DNA of 64,000 nucleotides from assembly GCF_017873965.1 (NCBI RefSeq), contig NZ_JAGGKT010000020.1:1-64000 (forward strand), written 5' to 3'. A program made the translations under genes and the position numbers. The DNA comes from Ammoniphilus resinae. GTDB lineage: Bacteria; Bacillota; Bacilli; Aneurinibacillales; RAOX-1. Positions 36,057 to 45,251 of the stretch are shown one piece after another; the first letter of the stretch is position 1; each line of letters begins with the position of its first letter. The notes beneath the pieces were generated by a model. That model did not search any database. It saw nothing but the letters and a program-made list of their open reading frames with translations, and was not told the origin of the DNA.

Positions 36057-37043
36057 ATGGGAAATCAGATTCGAATTGGAATTGTAGGGTACGGGAACAT
36101 CGGAAGAGGTGTAGAATCAGCCATTAAACAAAATCCTGACATGACTTTGACTGCCGTATTCTCTAGAAGGGATCCAGCAGGTGTAGGGGTGCAGGATCCA
36201 AATGTTAAAGTGGTTTCTATTTCAGAGATCGAACAATACAAAGATGCAATCGACGTTTTGATTTTATGTGGTGGTTCTGCTACAGATCTTCCTGAGCAAG
36301 GGCCTACGTATGCCAGATTATTTAACACCATTGACAGCTTTGATACACATGCGAGAATCCCAGAATACTTTGGGAACGTGGATGAGGCAGCTAAGCCTAA
36401 CCAAAAAACAAGCATTATTGCTGTAGGATGGGATCCAGGTTTATTTTCATTAAACCGTTTGATGGGAGAAATTGCTCTTCCTGAGGGTTCAACTTATACA
36501 TTCTGGGGTAAAGGCTTAAGCCAAGGGCACTCTGATGCGATCCGCAGAATCGAAGGGGTTAAGGCTGGGGTGCAATACACAATCCCGGTTGAAGAAGCCG
36601 TTCAGCGAGTTCGAAATGCAGAAAACCCTGAGCTAACAACAAGAGAAAAGCATACACGTGAATGCTTTGTTGTAGCTGAAGAAGGAGCAGACTTGGCACG
36701 AATTGAGAACGAAATCAAAACGATGCCAAACTATTTCTCCGACTATGATACAACCGTCAACTTCATTTCGGAAGAAGTGCTTCGGAAAGAACACTCCACC
36801 ATGCCACATGGCGGATTCGTCATTCGCGGCGGAAAAACCGGTGAGAATACAAAGCAAGTGATTGAATACTCTTTGAAATTGGAGAGCAATCCAGAGTTTA
36901 CCTCTAGTGTGCTTGTGGCCTATGCCCGTGCTGCTTACCGGATGAACAAAGAAGGACAATACGGAGCTAAAACTGTATTCGACGTGGCCCCTGGCTACTT
37001 ATCTCCAAAGTCCGCAGCTGAATTACGTAAGGAACTTTTATAG
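36057..37043 (+). CDS. ddh: meso-Diaminopimelate dehydrogenase
   Basis: The 328-residue enzyme starts with the Rossmann motif IGIVGYGNIGRGVESA and has SRRDP, GVQDP, the diagnostic SFDTHARIPEYFGNVDEAAK and GWDPGLFSLNRLMGE. It makes meso-diaminopimelate from tetrahydrodipicolinate, ammonia and NADPH in one step, bypassing the acylated lysine route. The ATG at 36057 has GGAGGAG eight bases upstream. It is monocistronic with its own terminator. Confidence 0.95.
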   Translation: MGNQIRIGIVGYGNIGRGVESAIKQNPDMTLTAVFSRRDPAGVGVQDPNVKVVSISEIEQYKDAIDVLILCGGSATDLPEQGPTYARLFNTIDSFDTHARIPEYFGNVDEAAKPNQKTSIIAVGWDPGLFSLNRLMGEIALPEGSTYTFWGKGLSQGHSDAIRRIEGVKAGVQYTIPVEEAVQRVRNAENPELTTREKHTRECFVVAEEGADLARIENEIKTMPNYFSDYDTTVNFISEEVLRKEHSTMPHGGFVIRGGKTGENTKQVIEYSLKLESNPEFTSSVLVAYARAAYRMNKEGQYGAKTVFDVAPGYLSPKSAAELRKELL

Positions 37044-37048
37044 TAAGG

Positions 37049-37077
37049 GAAGCCCGGCAGAAGAGCCGGGCTTTTTT
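37049..37077 (+). terminator. Intrinsic terminator after ddh
   Basis: GCCCGGC and GCCGGGC form a 7 bp stem with a 6 nt loop, followed by TTTTTT. Confidence 0.95.
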
Positions 37078-37268
37078 GTTGTGGGAGGGAGGAGGGCGCT
37101 GAATTAGTCTCGGCTCACTCCGATTCGCGACAGCTCTCGGCGGTTTCCCACTATCCCTGTCCCAATCAAATAGGACGCGCCCTAAATGCCGTCCATATCT
37201 TTCCTTTCCGCTCCCTCCACCAACTGGATCATACTAAGAATGGCAAAGTATGATTTGGAGGCATGATT

Positions 37269-38774
37269 ATGGGAACCTTACAATATTATTTACGGGATCG
37301 GGCTGCTGAGACACCTAACATAGAAGCTATCATATCTCCCAATGCACGATATACCTACAAGCAATTTAATGAGCGGACCAACCAGCTCGCCCATTACCTT
37401 CTACAAACAGGGATACAAAAAGGGGATCGCATCGCTATCCTTTGCAAAAATAATCACCCTAACCCAACCATTGTGATGGCAGCACTCAAGATTGGGGCTG
37501 TTGCCGTTCCTCTCAATTGGCGCCTGACCTCCTTTGAATTAGAGAAAACAGCAAAAGTCGCACAGCCAAAGATCCTTTTTTACGATGAAGAATTTTCCGA
37601 AAACCTTTCTCCCATTCATCCGCTCATTGAAAAAGTAATCCCGGTAGGGGTTGGGATGTGTCTAACGAGAAACTTTGCAGATATCTTTACGCAGTACCCT
37701 GTTGAAGAACCATCCGTAGCACCCGTCACAGAAGACGATCTAGCTTTTCTCTTGTTTACCTCTGGGACTACAGGAACTCCCAAGGGCTGTATGATGCGGC
37801 ATGGTAGTTGGGATTTATTTTATCGCCAATTTGGGAAACGAATGGGAGAAGGACTCCGATTTCTTTCTGTCCATCCACTGTTTCACTTAAGCAGCACGTC
37901 CATTACACTCGGTATTATTTATGGTGGCCAGACCATGGTTTTTATTGAGGAAACGGATCCAGTCTCCATCTTAAAGGCCATTGAAACGCAAAAAATCAAC
38001 CTAATGTTTGCCTTTCCTTCCGTGTACACTTACATGTTAGAGGAAATGAAAAAGAAAAAATATGATCTCACCACATTACTTGCCGTTACTTCTGGTGGTA
38101 CCCAGGTACCTTCTGCGCTAATTAAGCAATACGTATCCCAGGGTATCCCCATGACACAGGGTTATGGCAGTACCGAAGCGACAGTAGTCAGCAGTTGGCA
38201 TCCGAAGATGGGATTGGATACGGCTGATTCTGTTGGCAAGCTGGCGCTCCACGTAGAAGTCAAAATTATAGATCCAGAAACTGGACAGCCTATGCCGCCT
38301 GGAGAAGTAGGGGAGGTTATCGTGAAAAGCCCCTATCTTTTCAAAGGGTATTTTCACAATCCAGATGCTACTCGCCAAGTTTTAATCGACGGTTGGCTGC
38401 ATACGGGGGATGCAGGTAGACTGGACGAACAAGGCTTCCTTTATATATCGAGTCGTTATAAAGACGTGATCGTGTACGGCGGGGACAATGTCTATCCGAC
38501 AGAAGTCGAAGAGGTCATCCATCAAATCGAGGATGTGCTGGAAGTCGCTGTTGTCGGTGTGCCTCATCCGGTGATGGGTGAAGCTCCACGGGCGTATGTC
38601 ATTAAAAAAGGGAAGAGTTCTCTGACCGAGCGGGAGATCATTCAAAAGTGCCGGGAAAAGCTTGCGGCATATAAAATCCCCGAAGTTGTGTTTGTCACCG
38701 AGCTCCCTAAAAATGGCCTAGGAAAGATCCTCAAGCATGTGCTAAGAGAACAGGGACATCTCGTAGGAGTATAA
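37269..38774 (+). CDS. Acyl-CoA synthetase (AMP-forming, class I)
   Basis: The 501-residue adenylate-forming enzyme has the P-loop LLFTSGTTGTPKGCMM, motif GYGSTEA, GWLHTGDAG and the C-terminal catalytic Lys region NGLGKILKHVL. It activates a carboxylic acid as the acyl-adenylate and transfers it to CoA. It resembles medium- or long-chain fatty-acid and cyclohexane-carboxylate-type ligases; the acid is not certain. The ATG at 37269 has GGAGG at good spacing, unlike the ATG six bases upstream. It shares a strong terminator with the convergent TDT gene. Confidence 0.9.
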   Translation: MGTLQYYLRDRAAETPNIEAIISPNARYTYKQFNERTNQLAHYLLQTGIQKGDRIAILCKNNHPNPTIVMAALKIGAVAVPLNWRLTSFELEKTAKVAQPKILFYDEEFSENLSPIHPLIEKVIPVGVGMCLTRNFADIFTQYPVEEPSVAPVTEDDLAFLLFTSGTTGTPKGCMMRHGSWDLFYRQFGKRMGEGLRFLSVHPLFHLSSTSITLGIIYGGQTMVFIEETDPVSILKAIETQKINLMFAFPSVYTYMLEEMKKKKYDLTTLLAVTSGGTQVPSALIKQYVSQGIPMTQGYGSTEATVVSSWHPKMGLDTADSVGKLALHVEVKIIDPETGQPMPPGEVGEVIVKSPYLFKGYFHNPDATRQVLIDGWLHTGDAGRLDEQGFLYISSRYKDVIVYGGDNVYPTEVEEVIHQIEDVLEVAVVGVPHPVMGEAPRAYVIKKGKSSLTEREIIQKCREKLAAYKIPEVVFVTELPKNGLGKILKHVLREQGHLVGV

Positions 38775-38807
38775 GTCCCGGGTCGCTAAACCCGGGACTT
38801 CTTTTTT
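38773..38807. terminator. Bidirectional terminator between acyl-CoA ligase and TDT genes
   Basis: AAGTCCCGGGT and ACCCGGGACTT form an 11 bp stem followed by CTTTTTT. It overlaps the 3' ends of both convergent genes. Confidence 0.9.
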
Positions 38808-39829
38808 ATATCCTTATAAACATGATGAAAAAATCCAAAAAGGACGGAAATCCAAGCTGCCATTGCAATATATATCATGAACCTGGGGATTACCTGGAGA
38901 AAAGAGGCGCCTAGTGCTTGCGACAGCTGATACGTGCTTGTTGTATACATAGCAATAGGGAAGGCCATTCCCCAAAATTGAGGATCATAGGTGATCGGGT
39001 AATGGTGATAGACATGACGCCAGATCATTAAAATAAAGAGCAAAGGAATCCACCAAGTCCCTGTGATCAAAAAAAACAGCGTAAACCCCTTCAGAAAAGG
39101 GGTGATCTCCCCCAGAAGGGACCAATTTTCTGCGTGAAGGATCAGCGTTGAGCCTGCCAGCGTAGTAATCGCCACCGCCCCCATATTAATCCAATAAGGA
39201 GGTGTCAAGGCGCCATATTTTAACTCAACAAAAGTAAAGCGGTAAAAAATCAAGGTAATGATGTTCAAATAAAGCATACATCCGAGAAAATACATACATA
39301 ACGTGAAAAACAAGACGATCTCCCGACCGCTTCCCCAAGATGGGGAGAGTAGGGTACCCAGAATGGAAATCGACTGGGTTCCTACCGCTGCAATTAACCA
39401 AGCCCCGTTAATCCCTTCCGCTAACCGAGGTTTATCTTTCCGGACAGTTACTGCCGTAAAAAAGGTATACATCACGACGACCCATAGAAAGATTCCCAAA
39501 CCCCACAAAAAGGTGGCCAATTGATAGGCCTCATTAATAATCACCAACTGACTGCCAAATACACACGTCCCAGCAACCAAGGTAAAGAAACTCGGACCGC
39601 GTGTATGACTCGTTAAATCATCAAGCATCCGGGGGAAAAACCGGGTCAACCGCAAGAGGGTAAAAAACCAAAGACTGAGATAAGCTAAAATATTGAAGTA
39701 TAACAATCCCTTGGAGATCAACTGCATCCCCAGTAAAAAGGCTGCAATGGATAGCGCTCCTGTTGCCATCACCATGGCAAAATAACCGGGAAACAAATCT
39801 GCTGCTTTTCCCTTGATAAATTCCAACAT
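38786..39829 (-). CDS. TDT/SLAC1-family anion or dicarboxylate transporter
   Basis: The 347-residue membrane protein has about ten helices and the N-terminal FPGYFAMVMATGALSIAA typical of the TehA/Mae1/SLAC1 family. Members move malate, other C4-dicarboxylates, sulfite or small anions. The ATG at 39829 has GGAG nine bases upstream. It is followed on the same strand (downstream of MFS and CBS genes) with short gaps, so a loose operon CBS-MFS-TDT is possible. Substrate unknown. Confidence 0.82.
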   Translation of the reverse strand: MLEFIKGKAADLFPGYFAMVMATGALSIAAFLLGMQLISKGLLYFNILAYLSLWFFTLLRLTRFFPRMLDDLTSHTRGPSFFTLVAGTCVFGSQLVIINEAYQLATFLWGLGIFLWVVVMYTFFTAVTVRKDKPRLAEGINGAWLIAAVGTQSISILGTLLSPSWGSGREIVLFFTLCMYFLGCMLYLNIITLIFYRFTFVELKYGALTPPYWINMGAVAITTLAGSTLILHAENWSLLGEITPFLKGFTLFFLITGTWWIPLLFILMIWRHVYHHYPITYDPQFWGMAFPIAMYTTSTYQLSQALGASFLQVIPRFMIYIAMAAWISVLFGFFHHVYKDIKKKSRV

Positions 39830-39863
39830 CAAAAACCACTCCTACATGCCGGGCCACCATGGA

Positions 39864-41084
39864 TCAATGGGCAGATTCCACCTCATCGACATGTTTAATA
39901 TGAGTATGATTAAACCAGATAAATAAAACGGAGACAAGCACAAATCCAGCCCCAACAATAAACGGAACATGGGAATTGTATAGCTCCGCCAATTTTCCAG
40001 CCATAAACGGTGCAATCGCCCCCCCGATAAAACGCAGAAAGCTGTAGGCAGCGGATGCCGTTGAGCGTTCCACTGTGGTGGCGTTCATTACTGCTGTTGT
40101 AATCAGCGTATTGTTATTCCCTAGAAGGGCGCCGGCAAGGATAACGGCTACGATGACGACCCATTGAACCGATGTCCAAATTCCCATCACAAGTAATAGC
40201 AAGGCAAACAAAGTCAGCATCGTGCACATGGCTTTCACTGTTCCCATCCATTCTTGAAGCTTCGGAGCCATGAAAACAGAGGTAATAGCCAAAAGAATTC
40301 CCCAACCAAGGAAAACGTAGCCTAACCCATGTTCATCGAGTCCCATGACGAATGGCGCATAGGCTAACAGGGTGAAAAAGCCAAAGTTGTACAGCGCCGC
40401 TGCAATCCCAAAAACTAGCAGTGAACGGTGCTTTAGGGCACGGAAGGGGTCTGCTAAAGATGTCTTCGATTTTTTTGATGATTTGGAAGCAGCCTTTGGC
40501 ATGAATAAAGAAAGACCTATAAATGCAATAATCATTAATGTAGCCACACCAAGAAATGGACCTCTCCAGGAAATACCGCCCAACCATCCGCCAAGCAGCG
40601 GACCTACGGAAATACCTAACCCAATGGCAGCTTCGTATAAGATAATCGCCTTTGCCGTCCCGCTGTTCGACAACGACACGATAGCAGCCAAAGCAGTTGC
40701 CACAAATAAAGCGTTCCCGAGACCCCAGCCTCCACGCAGGGCGACGAGTGACCAAATATTATTGGATAGACCCCCTAAAGCAGAAAATAAAGCAATAACA
40801 ATAATTCCAGAAAGCAGGGTCCACTTGATCCCAAGCCTAGAAGAGATCGCTCCAGTAATTAACATAGCAACGGCCATGACTGCATTGTAACTCGTAAAAA
40901 GCAAGGTCACTTGACTTGGTGTGGCTTCCAATTTATCCGCAATAGCCGGCAAAATGGGGTCCACCAGACCCAAGCCCATAAAAGCAATGATCGAAGCAAA
41001 AAAGACTGCCCATACGGATTTTGGCTGTTTCAACAGACCTGATTCCTCGTGAACAGTTTTAGAATCATGTGTAATAGATGACAT
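39864..41084 (-). CDS. Major facilitator superfamily drug/solute exporter
   Basis: The 406-residue protein has twelve predicted membrane helices. DPILPAIADKLEATPSQV follows helix 1 and GAISSRLGIKWTLL forms the MFS motif-A loop; RSTASAAYSFLRFIGGAIAPF is in the second half. It resembles proton-driven drug-efflux members of the Bcr/Bmr type. GAAAGGGAG precedes the ATG. It begins 29 bp downstream of the CBS gene. Substrate unknown. Confidence 0.88.
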   Translation of the reverse strand: MSSITHDSKTVHEESGLLKQPKSVWAVFFASIIAFMGLGLVDPILPAIADKLEATPSQVTLLFTSYNAVMAVAMLITGAISSRLGIKWTLLSGIIVIALFSALGGLSNNIWSLVALRGGWGLGNALFVATALAAIVSLSNSGTAKAIILYEAAIGLGISVGPLLGGWLGGISWRGPFLGVATLMIIAFIGLSLFMPKAASKSSKKSKTSLADPFRALKHRSLLVFGIAAALYNFGFFTLLAYAPFVMGLDEHGLGYVFLGWGILLAITSVFMAPKLQEWMGTVKAMCTMLTLFALLLLVMGIWTSVQWVVIVAVILAGALLGNNNTLITTAVMNATTVERSTASAAYSFLRFIGGAIAPFMAGKLAELYNSHVPFIVGAGFVLVSVLFIWFNHTHIKHVDEVESAH

Positions 41085-41113
41085 ATGTTACTCCCTTTCA
41101 AAAAAATGAGATT

Positions 41114-41566
41114 TTATAGGAGGGATCTAAATGTGTTACGAATCACATCGCCCCGACTAATAATTCCAACTAGCACTCCGTTCTTTTCCACAGGCAACTT
41201 CTTGAATTGTTTTTTTCCCAAGGTAGCAGCGATATCTTCGACCTCTTCATCCCAAGCCACTTTAATCGGTTTCTTGGCCAGCAGCATGACATTTTGATCA
41301 AGTATTTTCTTTGCTCTGTCCTCAAAATTGAAGTCATCACCTTTAATCACATTGACATAAAAGATCGAGTCGATCACAATATCTTTGTGTTTCCCGATAT
41401 AGCGCATGATATCTCCATCACTGATATACCCTACAATCTCCTCCTTTTCATTGACGATCGGCATACCGCTAATCCGGTGTTGAATAAACTGTAAGATAAC
41501 TGAGCGCACCGAATCGGTCTCCCTGACTTTATAAACCTCGCGAATCATGATTTCATGGGCTTTCAT
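41114..41566 (-). CDS. Two-CBS-domain protein
   Basis: The 150-residue protein consists of two CBS motifs (about 1-60: AHEIMIREVYKVRETDSV, GYISDGDIMRY; and about 85-145: VMLLAKKPIKVAWDEE, GIISRGDVIRN), together a Bateman module that binds adenosyl nucleotides. The ATG at 41566 has AAGGAGG six bases upstream. It is the first gene before the MFS and TDT transporter genes and could sense energy state for them; that link is inferred from order only. Confidence 0.9.
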   Translation of the reverse strand: MKAHEIMIREVYKVRETDSVRSVILQFIQHRISGMPIVNEKEEIVGYISDGDIMRYIGKHKDIVIDSIFYVNVIKGDDFNFEDRAKKILDQNVMLLAKKPIKVAWDEEVEDIAATLGKKQFKKLPVEKNGVLVGIISRGDVIRNTFRSLL

Positions 41567-41726
41567 GTTCATCCTCCTTAAGATAATAAAAATCATAGAC
41601 TGATAATTGATTACTATTATCCCAAACAATTTCTATTTTATAGAAGTCATTGTATCATACAACTATTAGTTTATGGAATTAAAAACATATATTACTACTG
41701 TGCTTTCCTTGTTAACTATGTAACAG

Positions 41727-41751
41727 AAAAAAGCCCCTACGCATAGGGGCT
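41727..41751 (-). terminator. Terminator of the riboswitch-controlled flavoprotein gene
   Basis: AGCCCCTA and TAGGGGCT form an 8 bp stem with a 4 nt loop, followed on the minus strand by TTTTTT. Confidence 0.92.
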
Positions 41752-41761
41752 GAATTTCTGA

Positions 41762-43198
41762 TTATCCCATTCGATTTATGATACTTCTTGCAATCCATAC
41801 CCCAGCTGCACCGGCTTGAGCCAACCCTCTGGTGATTCCGGCGCCATCGCCGCCGCAATAAAGACCCCTGATTTCTGTTTCAAATTCCTCGTTCAATTTC
41901 GGACGGGCAGAGTAGAATTTTGCTTCCACGCCATAGAACAAGGTATGCTCAGAGGCAATTCCCGGGGTCACCTTATCGAGGGCTTCAATCATTTCGATTA
42001 AGCTTTTCATGGTATTATACGGGAGCACTAATCCCAGATCACCCGGTACCGCTTCTTTTAAGGTAGGTTCGATAAATCCTTCCTTGATCCGGCTCGCCGT
42101 TGAGCGTCTCGCTCTCATGATATCGCCGTATTTCTGGACGATGACCCCACCGTTGGATAAATCATTCGCCCTTTTGCAAATCTCTCTTGCATATTCGTTT
42201 GGTTTATCAAACGGTTCGGTAAACTTATGGGAGACAAGCAGGGCAAAGTTCGTATTCGGCGAACCAAGCGCAGGATCATTATAGGAATGCCCATTTGCCG
42301 CCATCACGCCGCTGTGGTTTTCCACGACGACATGGCCGGATGGGTTGCTGCAAAAGGTTCGAACCCGCGTACCCACGGATGTATTATAGACAAATTTCCC
42401 TTCGTACAGATGTTCGTTGATCTCGCGCATCACGACATCAGACGTTTCCACTCGAACCCCTACATCCACCTGATTGTTGTACATTTTGATCTTTCTCTTC
42501 TTTAAAATCTCGGTTAGCCAAGCGGACCCATCCCGCCCCGGTGCAATCACCACCTGATTGCTAAAATACGTCTCTCCATTTTTCAGGACGACCCCTTGCA
42601 CCTCATAGTTGCCATTTTTCCCTTCTGTAATCATGTCTTCCACTTCGGTTTTGTACATCATGTCAATCCGCGTCTTCAAATATTCGTAGATCGACTGCAA
42701 GATCTGCAGGTTTTGTTCAGTTCCTAGATGTCTAACTTGTGCTCTTAGCAGTTTCAAACCAGCGGCAAATCCTCGCTGTTCAATCTCTTTCACCGTGTCC
42801 GTGGTCGGGTCGGTTATAACCGTGGTGGCCCCATGCTGTAAATTGATTTCATCCACGTATTTAATCAGTTCCAAGACCTTGGAAGGACTTAAATAATCGG
42901 TCATCCAGCCGCCAAATTCCGTCGTGATATTAAACTTTCCATCACTATATGCTCCAGCACCCCCAAATCCACTGGTAATCGAGCAAGCAGGCAAGCATCC
43001 TGCATAATCCTTTTTCCCTGCTGGTGGTGGGCAAAGCTGAATTTTTTCTTCTAAGATCGGACAGCGTCTACGGTAAATATCATGACCTTTATCTATTAAC
43101 AACACTTTCGCGTTTGGAGACTTCAACATCATTTCATAACAGGCAAAAATACCTGCCGGTCCTGCGCCAACTACAATCATGTCATATCGTTTACTCAT
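41762..43198 (-). CDS. FAD-dependent dehydrogenase of the COG2509 type
   Basis: The 478-residue protein has an N-terminal FAD motif MIVVGAGPAGIFACYEM, a conserved Cys-rich stretch CPILEEKIQLCPPPAGKKDYAGCLPAC, GFGGAGAYSDGKFN, and a second FAD contact YCGGDGAGITRGLAQAGAAG. This is the COG2509 family of uncharacterised FAD-dependent dehydrogenases. It is expressed behind a purine-type riboswitch (43216-43328), so its reaction may bear on purine metabolism. AGGAGG lies six bases before the ATG. It is monocistronic with a good terminator. Confidence 0.88.
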   Translation of the reverse strand: MSKRYDMIVVGAGPAGIFACYEMMLKSPNAKVLLIDKGHDIYRRRCPILEEKIQLCPPPAGKKDYAGCLPACSITSGFGGAGAYSDGKFNITTEFGGWMTDYLSPSKVLELIKYVDEINLQHGATTVITDPTTDTVKEIEQRGFAAGLKLLRAQVRHLGTEQNLQILQSIYEYLKTRIDMMYKTEVEDMITEGKNGNYEVQGVVLKNGETYFSNQVVIAPGRDGSAWLTEILKKRKIKMYNNQVDVGVRVETSDVVMREINEHLYEGKFVYNTSVGTRVRTFCSNPSGHVVVENHSGVMAANGHSYNDPALGSPNTNFALLVSHKFTEPFDKPNEYAREICKRANDLSNGGVIVQKYGDIMRARRSTASRIKEGFIEPTLKEAVPGDLGLVLPYNTMKSLIEMIEALDKVTPGIASEHTLFYGVEAKFYSARPKLNEEFETEIRGLYCGGDGAGITRGLAQAGAAGVWIARSIINRMG

Positions 43199-43215
43199 TT
43201 TTGTCCTCCTAACAT

Positions 43216-43328
43216 AAAAAATCCTAACGACGAATGGGTGCAGATAGATTGATTCCGCCCCATTCGTAGTTAGGATTTATGGCTCCTTGTAGAAACCCTC
43301 AAACCATATACTTGAGGATATACGAACG
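43216..43328 (-). promoter_or_regulatory. Purine riboswitch (guanine-type C74) with overlapping terminator
   Basis: On the minus strand P1 (CGTTCGTA/TACGAATG) closes a three-way junction. P2 is CCTCAA/TTGAGG with loop GTATATGG, J2/3 is GTTTCTAC, and L3 is CCATAAA. The J3/1 base before P1 is C in AACTACG, the base that selects guanine over adenine. The 3' half of the aptamer (AATCCTAAC-T-ACGAATGGG) also pairs with CCCATTCGT-C-GTTAGGATT to make a ~18 bp terminator with a T-run just ahead of the ribosome binding site. Terminator and aptamer exclude each other, so ligand should turn expression on. Confidence 0.88.
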
Positions 43329-43486
43329 TTTAATTAGATATATTGATTTAACTTTCGACATTTGAATCGTACCCTAGATGGTGGGAACTGTCAATAGTTA
43401 ATCTTTGCTACGTTCGTGTTTAGGTGTATTTAATTGGTTTTATAATACTCTGCAAAGTAATTCTACATGTAAAGGCGAATATAGTT

Positions 43487-44881
43487 CTAACTTAATTCTG
43501 CTTTTGTATTGCTTGGGGTGGGCGTCAAACGGTCCAATCGTTGGATCAACCCAATCCCAAAAGCTTCATGAGAGGGATCCACAAAGTTCTCGTTAAAGAT
43601 GCTCTTCGTCGTCTCATAAGCAGTGGATCCATGTTCCGCAAAATCCAACCCGGAGATCTCCTCTTCTCTGGAAACCCGAATCGAGCTAAATCGAGTCATC
43701 ACCCAAAGGCAACCTGCGGTGGCTGCAACCGTCCAGACCATAACGGCAAGTACGCCCAAAGCCTGAATCCCTAGAAGGTGTAATCCTCCACCATAGAACA
43801 ATCCACCGTCTGTTGAAAAGAGTCCTACCGCAAGGGTTCCCCATACTCCAGATACCCCATGAACAGCAATCGCTCCAACAGGATCATCTAACTTCGCTAC
43901 GCGATCAAAAAATGGAACAGCCTCGACTAAAAAAATTCCTGAAATCAAACCAATGATCATCGCTCCACCAGGCGTAACGTTTGCACAGCCCGCAGTGATT
44001 CCAACCAAACCTGCCAAAGCACCATTCATGGTTAAAGAAGGATCGATCCGCTTATATTTAAACTGGGTGTAGAAGCACGATGATAAAACACCCGCCGCTC
44101 CAGCAAGCAAGGTAGCAGCGATCACACCAGGTACTTTCTCTGGATCAGCAGCCAATGTGCTTCCTCCATTAAACCCAAACCAACCAAACCAAAGGATAAA
44201 TACTCCTAAAGCACCCAATGGAAGATTATGTCCTGGAATGACATTGACTCTTTCTTGTGCGTACTTGCCAAATCTTGGGCCAAGTATGATTACGGTAATC
44301 ACAGCACCCATCGCCCCTGTTAAATGAACCACCGATGATCCAGCAAAATCAACGAATCCAAGCTCAGCCAACCATCCGTCGCCCCAAACCCAATGTCCCA
44401 CGATGGGATAAATGAATCCCGTCATCAAAATCGTTAACACAATATAAGAACCCAATTTCATTCGTTCCGCTACAGCCCCGGATATGATGGTTGCACAAGT
44501 TGCAGCAAACACCGCTTGGAAGATGGCGAAACCCATTTGATCTGAATGACCGTCTAATAAAAACCCGCTAGTACCAATCAACCCATGGAACGACTCGCCA
44601 AACATGATGGCATAACCAATGAGAAAATATAAAGTCGAACCGATCGACATCGTCAAGATGTTCTTAGTCAAAATATTTAATGCGTTTTTTGAACGCGTGA
44701 ACCCTGTTTCCAACATGGCAAAGCCTGCGTGCATGAAAAATACGAGAAACGCTCCCATCATCATCCATACTAGATCTACCGATTGGACGACTTCTTCAAC
44801 TGCTGGTACATTCCCCTCCGCATACACAGCAGGTGCAAGTGCAAATCCACCTATGGTTAATACAGCTAACCTATTTAACAT
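43487..44881 (-). CDS. amtB: Ammonium transporter AmtB
   Basis: The 464-residue protein has a cleavable signal-like start (ending VYAEG) and eleven membrane helices. Landmarks are FFMHAGFAMLETGFTRSKNA, DFAGSSVVHLTGAMGA with the first pore His, and AVHGVSGVWGTLAVGLF with the second. It conducts ammonium across the cytoplasmic membrane. It lies 28 bp after glnK on the same strand, the usual glnK-amtB operon, in which GlnK blocks the channel under nitrogen excess. Confidence 0.96.
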   Translation of the reverse strand: MLNRLAVLTIGGFALAPAVYAEGNVPAVEEVVQSVDLVWMMMGAFLVFFMHAGFAMLETGFTRSKNALNILTKNILTMSIGSTLYFLIGYAIMFGESFHGLIGTSGFLLDGHSDQMGFAIFQAVFAATCATIISGAVAERMKLGSYIVLTILMTGFIYPIVGHWVWGDGWLAELGFVDFAGSSVVHLTGAMGAVITVIILGPRFGKYAQERVNVIPGHNLPLGALGVFILWFGWFGFNGGSTLAADPEKVPGVIAATLLAGAAGVLSSCFYTQFKYKRIDPSLTMNGALAGLVGITAGCANVTPGGAMIIGLISGIFLVEAVPFFDRVAKLDDPVGAIAVHGVSGVWGTLAVGLFSTDGGLFYGGGLHLLGIQALGVLAVMVWTVAATAGCLWVMTRFSSIRVSREEEISGLDFAEHGSTAYETTKSIFNENFVDPSHEAFGIGLIQRLDRLTPTPSNTKAELS

Positions 44882-44909
44882 GATTTCTTCCCTCCCAGGA
44901 ATATCTTTT

Positions 44910-45251
44910 TTATATTAATGCTTCTCTTCCTTTTTCTTTGGTTCGAATGCGAATCACATCATCGATTGGCAGGATAAAAATCTTTCCATCCCCAATCTCA
45001 CCTGTCGAACATGTTTCAATAACGACCTCAACGATGCCCTCTACCTGCTCATCATCCACAACCATTTCCACCTTCACCTTGGCGTTGAGGTTAATTTCGT
45101 ACGTACTTCCACGAAAAAAACCCGTTTTCCCTTTCTGTTTGCCACACCCAGCGACTTCTGAAACCGTAAGTCCATAAATCCCGATCTCATCTAATCTGTG
45201 TCGAAGCGCCTGAAAGGCTTCCGGCCGAATAATGCATTCTACCTTTTTCAT
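44910..45251 (-). CDS. glnK: P-II nitrogen regulatory protein GlnK
   Basis: The 113-residue protein has the P-II fold: MKKVECIIRPEAFQALRHRLDEIGIYGLTVSEV, the T-loop FFRGSTYEINLNAKVKVEMVV with the Tyr that can be modified, and the B-loop TGEIGDGKIF. It senses ATP/ADP and 2-oxoglutarate and inhibits AmtB. GGGAGATG precedes the ATG. The upstream 353 bp intergenic region is shared with the divergent nucleobase permease gene. Confidence 0.95.
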   Translation of the reverse strand: MKKVECIIRPEAFQALRHRLDEIGIYGLTVSEVAGCGKQKGKTGFFRGSTYEINLNAKVKVEMVVDDEQVEGIVEVVIETCSTGEIGDGKIFILPIDDVIRIRTKEKGREALI

